The notes beneath the pieces are model-generated. The model searched no databases and was not told the origin of the DNA. It worked only from the letters and a program-made list of their open reading frames with translations. From Enoplolaimus lenunculus (taxonomy: Eukaryota; Nematoda; Enoplea; Enoplida; Thoracostomopsidae): 64,000 nt of DNA. Position 1 is the first letter of the stretch. Each line of letters begins with the position of its first letter. Below are positions 1-12,700 of this stretch, piece after piece. The position numbers and the translations under genes were made by a program. Location of the stretch: NCBI GenBank assembly GCA_030248215.1, contig JASANG010002571.1:1-64000 (forward strand), read 5' to 3'.

Positions 1-9
1 CACACGTAC

Positions 10-3000
10 CTGATTGTGCAAATTTTGAAGTCGAAGTATTTCGTTCAACGCTTGTTCGTGTTGCGCCAATGACTCACGATGAGTTTCCATCAGATGCGTC
101 AGTTCTAACTCGGACGTTTCAGCGTTTTCGGTCAAAAGTCGTTCGAGATTTGCGAACCGATTTTTGCATTCTTCTAAACTTTTCACGTTGCTCGCAAATT
201 CAGCTTGTAACTTTTTGTACTTCGCGTTCAAGTCGGCGTTTTGCTAAAAATGTTAAAATTCGTTTGTATAAAAAACTTTTAATTTGTGCACAAAAGAAAC
301 TAAAATTTTCGTGAAATGTGCAAATGTTTGGGTTTTCGACAAGTTTCGCAGCGCTTGAAAATCGACTTGGAGAAAAGTTTAGGATAAATCGAAGTCGATT
401 CAGGCCAAATGACAATTGGTCAAACGATAATTAATACTCAAACGCGACAATTACCAAAACGATAATTGCCTTTAACTACAATTACCCAAACGAAAATTGC
501 TCAAATGCCAAATATTGGTCATTTCCTAGCGTATTGTTAAAGGGGAGCAGGGATGTTTATCCCTCAATGTATAAACCAAAGAATGCTTTTGCACGAATGC
601 AAAATGAACTCTACTGTGTTTGGATTATTGCTCGCTTCACTCGCAGTGATTTTTTTCAACCGATGCTTCTATGAAGGGAGGTTCGATCCAGTCAACATCA
701 TTTAAGGATGTGGATGTTTCAACTTTCAACAGGTTTTTTGTGTAATTGAGTTGATCCGAAAAAAATCAAAACAGAATCGGGGACCAGTTCGGCAACCTCG
801 TCCGAAATTTAGCATCTTCCATGTTGCGTAGTCCATATGGTATATATCGATCACCGTAGCATTCATCAGGAGACGATCCAGGACGACTGACAGGGGTTGG
901 GTTGACTAGTCCTTCATTCAGAACAAAAAATCTGGCTAACGTTTTCTAAACCTAAGACGTAAACCTAAATACGAGCCTTATCCTAAACCTAATAAGAGCC
1001 TTATCCTAAACCTTATACGAGCATGATCCTAAACCTAATACGAGCATGATCATCAACCTAATACGAGCTTGATCCTAAACCTGATACGAGCATGATCCTA
1101 AACCTAGTACGAGCCTGATCCTAAAAACCTAATACGAGCATTATCCTAAACCTAATACGAGCATGATCCTAAACCTAATACGAGCATGATCCTAAACCTA
1201 ATACGAGCATGATCCTAAACCTAATACGAGCATGATCCTAAACCTAATACGAGCATGATCCTGAACCTAATACGAGCATGATCCTAAACCTAATACGAAC
1301 CTGATCCTAAAAAACCTAATACGAGCATTATCCTAAACCTAAGCCACGTAGTTTTTAAAATCATGCTTAACTTGCAAATTTTAGCATAAATTTGCGGACT
1401 TACCAAAAAAGATAAGTCTTTGGTAGATTTCACACGAAATCATTTCGATTTAATTGTCAAAATTGTGCAATAAATTAATGCCAACCGCGCCAAAAGAAAC
1501 AAATTTTGTATCAGTATTGGATATTTCACTACCGAAATTGCTGAAACCTCAAGCAAAGATTCTCCGGAGCCAAAGGTTGATTATCTGCAATAGTCGGAAC
1601 CGGAACCAGACCGCCTTATTGTACCATTGTTGTGATAATTGTTATATATCGTGATTTAGGTAATTGCCGTATGAGGAAATTGTCGCGTTTGGACTATTTT
1701 CGTTTAGGTAATTGTCCTATGGGCAATTCTCATTTGGGCATTTGTCGTTTGGCAGTCGCCACAGTCCGGACCAAGAAGCAAAAAGCAACTGCAACACTGA
1801 ATAGTACACTGCAAAAACTGGTGAGTCAAATTTAATCTCTCCGAAATAGACTTTTCCGGACTACACTATTTGAGTCAAATTCGACTCACTTGGCGATTCA
1901 TTGAGTCGAATTTGACTCTGGCTGGGTCGAATTTTGAGTCAGTTTGTGCAGTCCGGAAAAGCCTATTTCGGAGAGAGTCAATTTGACTCATCATGTTTTC
2001 AGTGTAACGCAAAACTTTGGTTGATGCTCCATGGGGTCCGCCTGAGGTCCCAAAAGTTCAAAATAGTTGAAAACTAAATCATCTCAGAGCTGATGTAGTT
2101 TTTCAACTTACATTACTAAAATCGTCCACTCAGAGCTAAATTTTATTTAAAACTACAATGCAAAAAATGCTGAGTCAAATTGACTCTCTCTCCGAAATAG
2201 GCTCTACGTAAAATCAAAAACTGACACAAATTCAACTCCGCCAGAGTCAAAAGTGTGACTCAGTGCGTCTAGTTTGACTCTGGCCGAGTGTAATTTTACT
2301 GTGGCGGAGTCACATTTGATTCATTTTGTGTAGTCCCGTAGAGCCTATTTCGAAGAGAGTCAATTGAACTCACCATTTTTCGCTGTGTACTGATAGGTGC
2401 TATACACATTTGAGATATGAGTTTAAGTCGATAAACGCTTACTCGATCGGCACTTTTGCGTTGTAATCCAATATTTTGAATGGTTTCCGTCAGTCGTTTT
2501 TCAGCTCGGCTCATTTCCGTTTTATATTTTGTGGTAATTTTCTCTTTTTCGTATTCAAAATCACGTTTCTGTACGTTGATTTGATTTTCCAATTCGCTGA
2601 CGTGTGCTCGCAACTGTTCGATTTGCTTTGACTTTTTGTTAAGGTCACTTTGAAGCGCTCGTTTTTTAATGTCCCAGTCCATACTCTGAAATGTTTGTTT
2701 TGTTCGCTATTTAATTTAAATATTTTTATTATTAAAGCTGGAACGCTCCACATACGTATTTTGGGCACCATTTCAGCCAAAAACTTGCTGCTTCCGATTG
2801 CATATGTAGGCTTGACTAACAACTATAAAGTACGATCACTTTGTGGTTGCGAATATTTTTGATGGAAAAATTTGCATCGTTTGAAAGGTACAGTATACAT
2901 TTGACAATGTAACTGTATTCGTAAATTACCTTATAACCCATTTCTTGTTTTTAAAAGCGTACTTAAATTAAGTAAATACTTCATTCACTGACCAAATTTG

Positions 3001-3735
3001 ATGTATTACAGGCTAACTTAAAGTGCACAAGAACCGAAAGGAATTAATTGCTTTATACTTGACTCTGTCGTGTTTCTGCCAAATGCAACGTTTCTTTAAT
3101 TCGTATTTCTCGTTCTTCTAATTCTCGTGTATGCTCAGCGATTATTCGAGCACGGTCGGTACTCGATTCGGAAAGTTTCGCTTCAGCGGCACGTAACTTT
3201 TCCCGGTAATCGTTCAACGATTCAGTTGTCAAGTTGAGTTGAACTTTAAGTTCACTGATTTGTTGGTTGAGCTCACGTTCCTGAAAATAGCAAAAATAAA
3301 ATGAAAGAAATCACGTAAATTGCGATTAGACTCAAAGTTTTGATCTACATTCGCTGTCCAATCAGAATCTGTTATATTTTATGCCATCGAATTATGATGT
3401 GCGCTTAGACTTAGGAATATGCTTAGGCTACCGTTACCCTTCTAAAATTTTACAAACATTAAAAACACTCAATCGAATATACATCTGACCTTATTTTCTG
3501 TGCTACGTCGAAATTCGATCCACTCGGTTCTTTCGGTCAAAGTTGTTTGTTTTTGTGATTCCAAGTCTATTTTGTGTTGCTCCAATAGTTTGGCTTTATC
3601 TGCGTCAGCTTCTCGTCGAACTGCAGCCAGCTTTGATTCAATGTCTACAATTTTCGATGATAACTCGTCGCGGTCACTTTGAGTTTGTTTCAGCTGTAGC
3701 TCCAGCTCAGAAATTCGTGCCATTGCGGTCAAATC
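10..3735 (-). CDS. Last rod exons inside the window (82, 74, 81 and 78 codons)
   Basis: Exons 3490-3735, 3059-3280, 2443-2685 and 10-243, all phase 0/0. Closing motifs LTERTEWIEFRRSTENK, IKETLHLAETRQSQ and LTETIQNIGLQRKSADR show the repeat class; the 10-243 exon (QNADLNAKYKKLQAEF..., ends LRLQNLHNQ) lacks it and uses donor gtacgt, so more exons lie beyond the left edge. Confidence 0.83.
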
Positions 3736-6700
3736 CTGAAATAGATTTGTAATTGTTTCAGGGCTTTAAGTCAAATACCCCCAAAAATCTTTTTTTGTTA
3801 ATTATAGTAAGGTTTGCTGCGTTTTACGAATCTAAAGTTAATCTTTATAAAATGAAACAGCCACAACAATTTCTGAAAAATAGTAAAAATTTAAATTTGA
3901 AAATGAAAAATAAGCTAACCTGCTTTGGTGCTGATTCAGCTTCAACGAGACGTTTTTTCAGTTGTGAAATTTCAATGGAGTGCTTGTCGCGTACCAGCGC
4001 CAGTTCATCTTTGACAGCCTTCAATTCCGCCTGTGCTGAATCGAGATCCGACTGACTCTTTCTTCGTACCGTTTCAGACACAAATTGCTCGCGAACTCGG
4101 AGTTCATTCTCGTGTTCCTTCGACAGTCGTTTCCGTTCTCCGTCAATTTCACTTCGCTCCACTTCGAGTTGTCGTTTTGTCCGTCTCAATTCGTCTTTCG
4201 CAGCTTCGAGTTCCGCCTCGAGTGTCGATATTTTACTCGAATATTCAATTCGAATGGATTCAACCGTCGTTGATTTTGTGATCAATTCTTTCTTTTCTTC
4301 TTCGATTCGTTTCAGTTCACTTCGATGTTGTTCCTCCATTGTCCGCCGTTCTCGTTCCGCCCTTCTTCGTTCATCGTTCAGCCGATCTTCATACAGCGCC
4401 AATCGAGCATTCAATTCATCGAATTCTGTCGTTCGTCGCTTTATCTCGATTTGTAACTGTTCATATTTCGCAAGTGGTACCATATCCTGAAAATAAAACA
4501 ATGTCGCCTGTAACATCGCAGCGATATCGCCCTTGAACCGTAGCCAGTCCTTCCGGTCGCGCGACCTAAAATTGTCTATAGAGGGTGCAACCCATTTCTA
4601 TTTAGCAGAAGAACAATTTTTGTAATAGAGAATTCCATTGCTGCTATCGAAAAAATTTTCTGCCAGGGGGGTCGATAATGTCTATATGGGTGGCGCCCCT
4701 TTCCTATACGTAGTTGCCCATCTGTTTCTCTCCTTGGCCCCATTTCGCAAAGGAATTGTGAATAGAAGAGGTCAAATGTTTCACCTCTCTCGGTTTAGTT
4801 TCAATCGATTGAACTCGATCATTGAATTGAATTTCCTTTTGAACAATTTCTCGATTGTGTCGTTCAACGATCACTTCGCGTTCTTTTCGAGCGTCTAAAA
4901 TTTCTCGCTCCAACTCGCGAACTCGAGCTTGGAGTTGAATGATTTCGGTTGATTTTGTTTTCAGTTGAATTTCAAGCGAAGTTATTGTCGATCGTAGTTC
5001 AGATTCCTGTGCAAAAAATATGGTACAGATTGAATGCCTTGTACGCTGCGAAATAGAGACCTTTGGGGGGGCTTGGAGACTTAAAGGTTTAGAGCCTACT
5101 CAAGCTGCAGTGGGCACGCCCTAATAGGAACATGGACCAAAATATTCACACTGTCTATAATCCCCAGGTTGTGGACTGTTTTTATTTCTGCGTTGGTTTG
5201 GCAAACAAACATATCGCTAACTGGTGATGGACGCTATTAGCAATGGATTTTCTGTGGTCAGTATTCACTGCAATAAATTTTAGAACATTTCGATGCTGGC
5301 AGTAAAATTTGTGAATTTTGTACTGCAATCAACCTGTACTTTAGGAATGACATAAGGAATGCAACTCAAACAAGGTGTCATCACTGGTGGATCACACAGG
5401 GATGGGTGGTAACGGCGTACGTTCCCCGTAAGTAAATTTTTAGTGCTAAAATGTGAATGGCACGGTCGCTCTTTTACACAATTTTCCCCGTCAGAAAATC
5501 TTTTGTGACGAAATTGTAAAATTTCTGCCTTACAATTTTTTTGTCAGAATTTTTTGTGCTTTAGCATTCCGCAATGTACATATGCGGAATATATGATAAA
5601 AGTTGAGCTAAATAATTTGAATCTAATGAAATCATATACAGCATACAGTAAAAATTGCGTTTCATAGCTAAAACGTCTTTCCCGGCAGTAATTTCTGAAT
5701 GCATCGGTGGGTGTAATCAAATTAAACATTAGGTTGTGACACAACTAAAATCTGCTCGAAAATGTAGACCTATCCAGGGTGAAATATGTGCCTGAGATAT
5801 TGTTGCCGTTACGTACGTAAGTATGTTCGTCTGTGTTGTACAACCGTGACCTTAACTCGACCTTGGTCTCAAGTAATGCATCGTTCACAATAGAAAATTC
5901 CATTCTGCTACCGAAAACACTATAAGGTAAGATAAACACGTGCCAATTTTCAAAATTGTCACGCGTTAACCATACACAAACACGTGTAACAGCTCTACCC
6001 TATGTCACAGAGTATGTTGTAACACGGATTACGGTACTGTTAACGCAATTTTTGTTTTATGGTACAATTAACGCATGACAATTTTGAAATTTGACACGTG
6101 TTAACCGTACCATATAGTGTTTTCGGTGGTAAAATGAAATTTTTTATTGTGAACAATGCATAAATTTATGATTTGGGAAAACAATAGGCCTTACAGGTGA
6201 TTTGTTTTAATATATTGACCGCCGACCATTTTAGAGGCGATAGCAAAATTGTATAATTACGACTCAAAAATCAAAATCTACAGCTTCAAAAACAAGACCT
6301 CTACATGAAATGCACGCAAAAATTGTGATATGATGTACGCAAGTTTATTGTAGAAGTTACATTACCACTTGCTGCGTTGAGCGTCGAGTTTCAATCAACC
6401 GAACAGTTTCGCTCAAATTCAACGGATGGCTCGGCTCAGGTTCAAATCGTTTTTGTTGCTGTTGTTCGCGAATTTTGGCTTTTTCCGCGTCCATTTCGTG
6501 TCGAACTGCAACCAGCTCTCGTGTGAGTTCATCAACTCGTAGTCGTAGTTCGTCTCGTTCACTACGTACCATCGTCAGTTGTGACTCACATTCGGTAAGT
6601 CGAGATGTTGAAATTGAATCCTAAAATTTGGGCAAAATTTTACTCTCCGATTGATTCACGATAACTTAGAGATTGGCCAACTAAGCCTAAACCTGAACCA

Positions 6701-9700
6701 CTCAGTTTCTATGTACACCGGTCTCGCTGTCCTGCAAATGCCAGGCCCCCAATTAATATGGGCCATAGTTTTCAGGGCCGGGGTCGTAACTGTTGGAACA
6801 GCGAGTTGTGATTTGTAGCTAAGCCTAAGGCTAACACTAAACTATAGCTTCAGTGTAAGGCTAAAGCTTTAGCCTGAACCTAAAAATTTAGGCTAAACCT
6901 TACGCTTGGGTCTATAGCCTAAAACATACAAGGGCCCCGGACTAAAATATAGTCAACAGCGTTTTACAAGTCATTATATGCTTGCTCTCCATTGGTCAAC
7001 CTGAAGCAAACTTTGATTAATAAATTTGTGAAATTAACCAAAAAATTTTCAATTAAAAGTTACCCTTCTCCATTTGGTTTCTGTGTATTCCAGTTTTTCG
7101 TTCAATAACGCCACTTCATGTTTGTGTTGTTCTCGCACTCGTGCCAGTTCATCTTTGACGGCCTTCAATTCCGCCTGTGCTGAATCGAGATCTGACTGAC
7201 TCTTTCTTCGTACCGTTTCAGACACAAATTGCTCGCGAACTCGGAGTTCATTCTCGTGTTCCTTCGACAGTCGTTTCCGTTCTCCGTCAATTTCACTTCG
7301 CTCCACTTCGAGTTGTCGTTTTGTCCGTCTCAATTCGTCCTTCACAGCTTCGAGTTCCGCCTCGAGTGTCGATATTTTACTCGAATATTCAATTCGAATG
7401 GATTCAACCGTCGTTGATTTTGTGATCAATTCTTTCTTTTTTTCTTCGATTCGTTTCAGTTCGCTTCGATGTTGTTCCTCCATTGTCCGCCGTTCTCGTT
7501 CCGCCCTTCTTCGTTCATCGTTCAGCCGATCTTCATACAGCGCCAATCGAGCATTCAATTCATCGAATTCTGCATTTCTTCGCTTCAGTTTTGCTTCCAA
7601 ATCTTTACATTTAATTTCGTATGTAGAATCCTGTTTTAACATTAACGAAATTCATATTCCACAATAACTTACGTATATCAGATTTGATATTTGGACAGAC
7701 ACAATACCGTAAGCCAATCAGCGTTTCCCTTACATAACTGTTGTTTTGCCACATCTCACATTCGCTATTTGGTTTACGTCAAACTGCTACTTGATTGCAA
7801 TAGCAGAATGGTCTACGATTCTCGCTGTCAAAACTTGCACATATGAATAGGATTTGAATTTTTTACTATAACTTACCACACTTCGACGCTCAATTAAACG
7901 AACAGTTTCTACAAGTCCAAGCTCATTTTTAGACAAATCACGTTCGTGTTGTTCAATCAGAACGCGGCGTTCGTTTTCAGATTTAATTCTTGTATCAGCC
8001 AATAAACGCTCCTTTGATTCAATAGTTCTCTTTAATTCACTAATTTCACGATCTTTATCAGCCAATCGCGTTTCGAATAATTGTTTTTGAGCGCTCCAAT
8101 CAGATTCCTGTTTGGAAATTACAAATATACCGGCAGGTACGGTTCTTGGTCAGGTCGCTCAGATTTACGCTTACGCTTAGACTTATGACTAAAAAAGATT
8201 ACTTATATGGCTAAGCTGAAACCTTAGCCTTTTTCTGAGCCTTATGTTGAGAGAGAGACTACGCAGTGTTTATCTGCGAATCACTTTTCAAATATTTACT
8301 TTTAAGCGGTCCAATTAGATTCCTGCTAGCAAATTAATAATTTTGCAGTTAGTGGTGTAATCATAAAGCCTATTCACTCGCAAGTTTTTGCTGCGAGAAC
8401 TTACAGCTTCAAATTGCACGCAGAACTTGCACTTTTTCATCGTGAACTGGCATGGTTGTTCACACATGTGAACTGTATTGCTAGCTACAATTTTAACAAA
8501 GTACTTGCAGCTGCAAGTTTTTCGAACAGGATTTTGGCCAAAACTTGTAAGTGAAAGTTTCAGCTGCAAGTTCTCGCAGCAAAAACTTACACGCGTGAGA
8601 ATACGGCTTTAGGGTTCACGGGTGGTCATGACTCCTATAGTATTTGAAAACAGCTTAAAAGTTGGACAAAAAATGCCCAAAAATTTTTGGAAAAATTTGA
8701 TTTTTGACCAAAATCAACTTAAAAAGAGAACAGAAACACTGATAAAAGTGAGAAAAACACACGACGTTGATGGTACTAATTTAGTCAATTGATTTAGACA
8801 CAAATTCGGAATACGGATATATTTTGAGTGGACTTCCGCAAATGGAACTTGCAGGTAACGCCTATCAGTCGATATATTTACCTCACTGCATAGTTATAGT
8901 AGCTGAAAATCATTACTGATTGGTCAGTAATATCAATAGTGGATAATCACTCTTTATAACAAGAGTGTGCAACTGGGTACATTCTGTGTATTAAAGAATG
9001 TACCAGCACGCGTTGCATTTTTGTTCGACCCCGCCTCAATCAGGGGGGTTTAAGCAAGAGAAACAGTATGCTTCAGTACACATTACCCCCCCCCCCTTAA
9101 ACAAAGGGGGGTACAATTTGCTCCTAGCATTACTACGATATAAAACTGCATACAGACCCCCTAAACAAGAGGGGGTAGGCCAAAAACGCAACGCGTGCCG
9201 GGTACATTCTTTAATACACAGAATGTACCCAGTTGCACACTCTTGTTATAAAGAGTGATCATCGACTCTTGGTAATAAAGATTAATCTTGGCAAACAGAA
9301 AGAAATGTTTATTTCAAACCAACTGATTTAAGTTTAAAGCTACAAAACTTAACAGTACAATGTGGATTTGAGTCAAAATCAAGCTTAAAGCCAAGTCCCT
9401 ACAACCCAGCCATTATTTCATAGATACCTCACTTCGACGACGCTCAAACTTTTGAATTGTTTCAGTCAACGTCATTCGTTGTGAAATCAACTCAGACTCG
9501 TGCCGTTGAATCAACCGGTTGCGTTCAGCGTCAAATTCGACGCGCATATCCGCTATTCGACGTTCAAGTGTTGCAATTTGCGACAAACTATGCTCAAAAT
9601 CTTTTGTTTTCACCGACAGCTGTGTTTCTAGTGACCGAATTTTGTCACTGAAGTCAGGCTGCTGAAAAAGTAGATATTAAAACAATATTTCAATCCGAAA

Positions 9701-12700
9701 TATATGAAAATTTGTAGTTTTCTACTGACGAATTCCTTAAAATTCCAAGGTACCTTATTAGTCATTCGCTGTAAATTGTAATGAGTTCATTATTGAGTTG
9801 AATCCACTCAGAAGCCTATTTCAACGTAAAATATGTTGCAGTTTTTTATGGACAAAATTAAAAAAAATCAAAGGTACATTATTGATCATTCACTATAAAA
9901 ATTCCAATGAGTTGAGTATTGAGTTGTATCCACTCAGAAGTCTGAACTCTGAATAAGGTCTTTCAGAGCTCAGTATTCTGAATTGATTGAACTCATTGTG
10001 CGCAGATAATAATAACTCTCACGGAATTTAATCCAATCAGAGTGCGTTTACTGTTGTTAACTCAAAAATAACCAAAAATGACTAATTCGCTCTCAGAGTT
10101 AATTAATCAACTCATCGGAAGTTACAGTGTTTCGTTTCTACGTTTCCTTCACGGGAAAGTTTAGCTGAAAACGTAAGAATAACAAAAAATTAACATTTTG
10201 TGATTGACATTTTTGCTACAGAATGTTACTGGAATTGGGAAGTTTCACGTTGCCTTTAACTGCGTTGCGTCAGTGTTTTGACATTTGCAGTTAGCAATTT
10301 GCAATTGCACTCTTGCATAAACTGCAGGGTTAGTGCGTAACCTCGGAGTCCGATAATTAATCCGTCCAGTTTTATTACAAAAATCAAATTAGCGAAATAT
10401 GATAGGAAAATATTTAATCAGGACTTGACAGCTGTCAAAGCCTAATCCTAAGCATAAGCCTAAGCGTAACTGTAAGCCTATGGGTTGGTGACGATTTGTT
10501 GGTCGACGATAACAAGTTGTTTGGGCGACGAAATGTCGTGGTACCTCGCATGAATTGACGCAATATTTTAGTTTGGCTGAATTTAGATGCATTTCATCTC
10601 TCTATAGTATACGCAAAATTCTCTTTTCATAAAACAATCTCGTGTATTTCTTAAGAAATTGTTGTAAACAAAGTAATAATGGAAAGTTGCCCAAAATACG
10701 TATATGGGGCGTTCCAGCTTTAATATTTTGATATTTCAGTTTCGCTGGATTTAGATTCATTTCAACTCTCTATAGTATACGCACTAGATTCTTATTATAG
10801 AAACCAGTCGTAGTGGGACTACATTTATTGAGCGAAGCTCGAACACACGCAAGCAATTAAGGTAATATGCAAATTAGTTATTAGCTAACTATTCAATTAT
10901 CGGTTTTGGATGTTTGTAAACTATTTACTCAATTTCCTCGAACCTAAAAACCCATTAGTGCTGAAATTATATTGCTTTAAACCTTAATAATTAGTTAAAT
11001 ATTGTAAAAAGTCCTAATTTAGGCTTGTAAACTATGCTAATATGCAAATTATCTATTAGCTAACTGGTCAAGTATCAGTTTTGGCGGTTTGTAAACAGTC
11101 TACGCAAGTTGCTCGCACCCAAATACCCTTTAATGCTAAAATTAGATTGCTTCTAACTGTAATAATTTGTGAAATATTGTGGAAAGTTCTAATTTTGGCT
11201 TAATTTATTATGCAAATTAGCCTGTAGCTAATAAACGGCTTAAAATTTTAAAACCCCAAAGCGAGGTTAACACCCCAGGATAATTGGCTTTCAAACAAAA
11301 AAAGGTTATCAAAATCGGTTCAGCCGTTCCTGAGATTCTTTTCGGAAGGACAGGCGGACAGACGGACAGACGGATAGACGGACATCCACCTTTCGACCCC
11401 CATGTACAAAACATAAAACGCTTCGCGAAACTCCTAGCTTTGCTCGGAGTTTCGCTTCGCTCAATAAATATTGACTAGTCTGCCAGCTTTGCGCAATGCG
11501 CAAAAGTTAGCGAAAGCACAAAATAACCTTGCACATTCTGTTTTCATAGAACAATCATGTGTATTTCTTAAGAAATTATTGTAAACAAAGTAATATTGGC
11601 TTGCAAATTCTGTTTTCATAGAACAATCATGTGTATTTCTTAACAAATTATTGTAAACAAAGTAATAATGGAAAGTTGCCCAAAATACGTATGTGTGGCT
11701 TTCCAGCTATAATATATAGATTACTTGTTTTTGGCGATCCTCCAGCACAATAATGGTATCTTTGAGTGTTTTTTCTTTCATCGAATACTCTTTGAGTAGT
11801 TCTCCGCGTTCTCTGTCATACTGTGATCGAAGCTCTCGGACCAGTTGTTCTAAAGACGCAATGTTTTCACGACAGTTTTCAATTTCTGCACTTTTTCCAC
11901 TCAATTCGCTTTTCAATCGGTCGCGTTCCGATGTCCATTGTTGTTCCTGAATGTAAAAAATAAACATTCTAAAGCCAGCAGCCGTATTATTCGATATGGG
12001 TGGCACATATCAACAGTTAGTAATAGGTTTTCAAACAAGCGAAACTTGTCAAAAACGAGTTGAATTGCGAGCTGGCCGTAGCACTTATGACCATGTAGTA
12101 ATATGTTTTCAAGAAAGTCGCCTGCGTCATTTTATGATGTCACAATTTATATAAATGTACACTGCAAAAAACGGTTCAAATTGACTTTCTTCGAAATAGG
12201 CTCTGCGGGACTACACAAATTGATTCAAGGAATTTGACTCTAACAGAGTCGAAATTGACTCAGTGTGTGTAGTGTCTAAGAGAGAGTCATTTGACTCACC
12301 ATTTTTTGCAGTGTATATTCAACGACAATGATCAACTAGTGTTAGATGTTACACACATTTGAGAATACGAGATATATTTTAGAAAAATTTTAAGCTATGA
12401 TTTATGAATAAACTTGCTATTTCCTCCTGTAAGTTTAAAGCAAAAAATCAGTTTGCTAAGTTTCGTCTTATTTAAAACGAGCTTTGAATTCGCATTTGGA
12501 TTTACACAAATTAAAATTTTATCCAAGACACAAGAGGTACAAACTAAGATTGAATGTTCATAGGAGTACATCAGGATTTTAAAGAAATTGTGTCAAAAAT
12601 ACAAAACACTTTTTGCATTTTGAAAAAAACCTTTAGATTGAATGTTTACAGGAGTAAACCTGGATTTTAAAGAAATTGTGTCAAAAATACAAAACACTTT

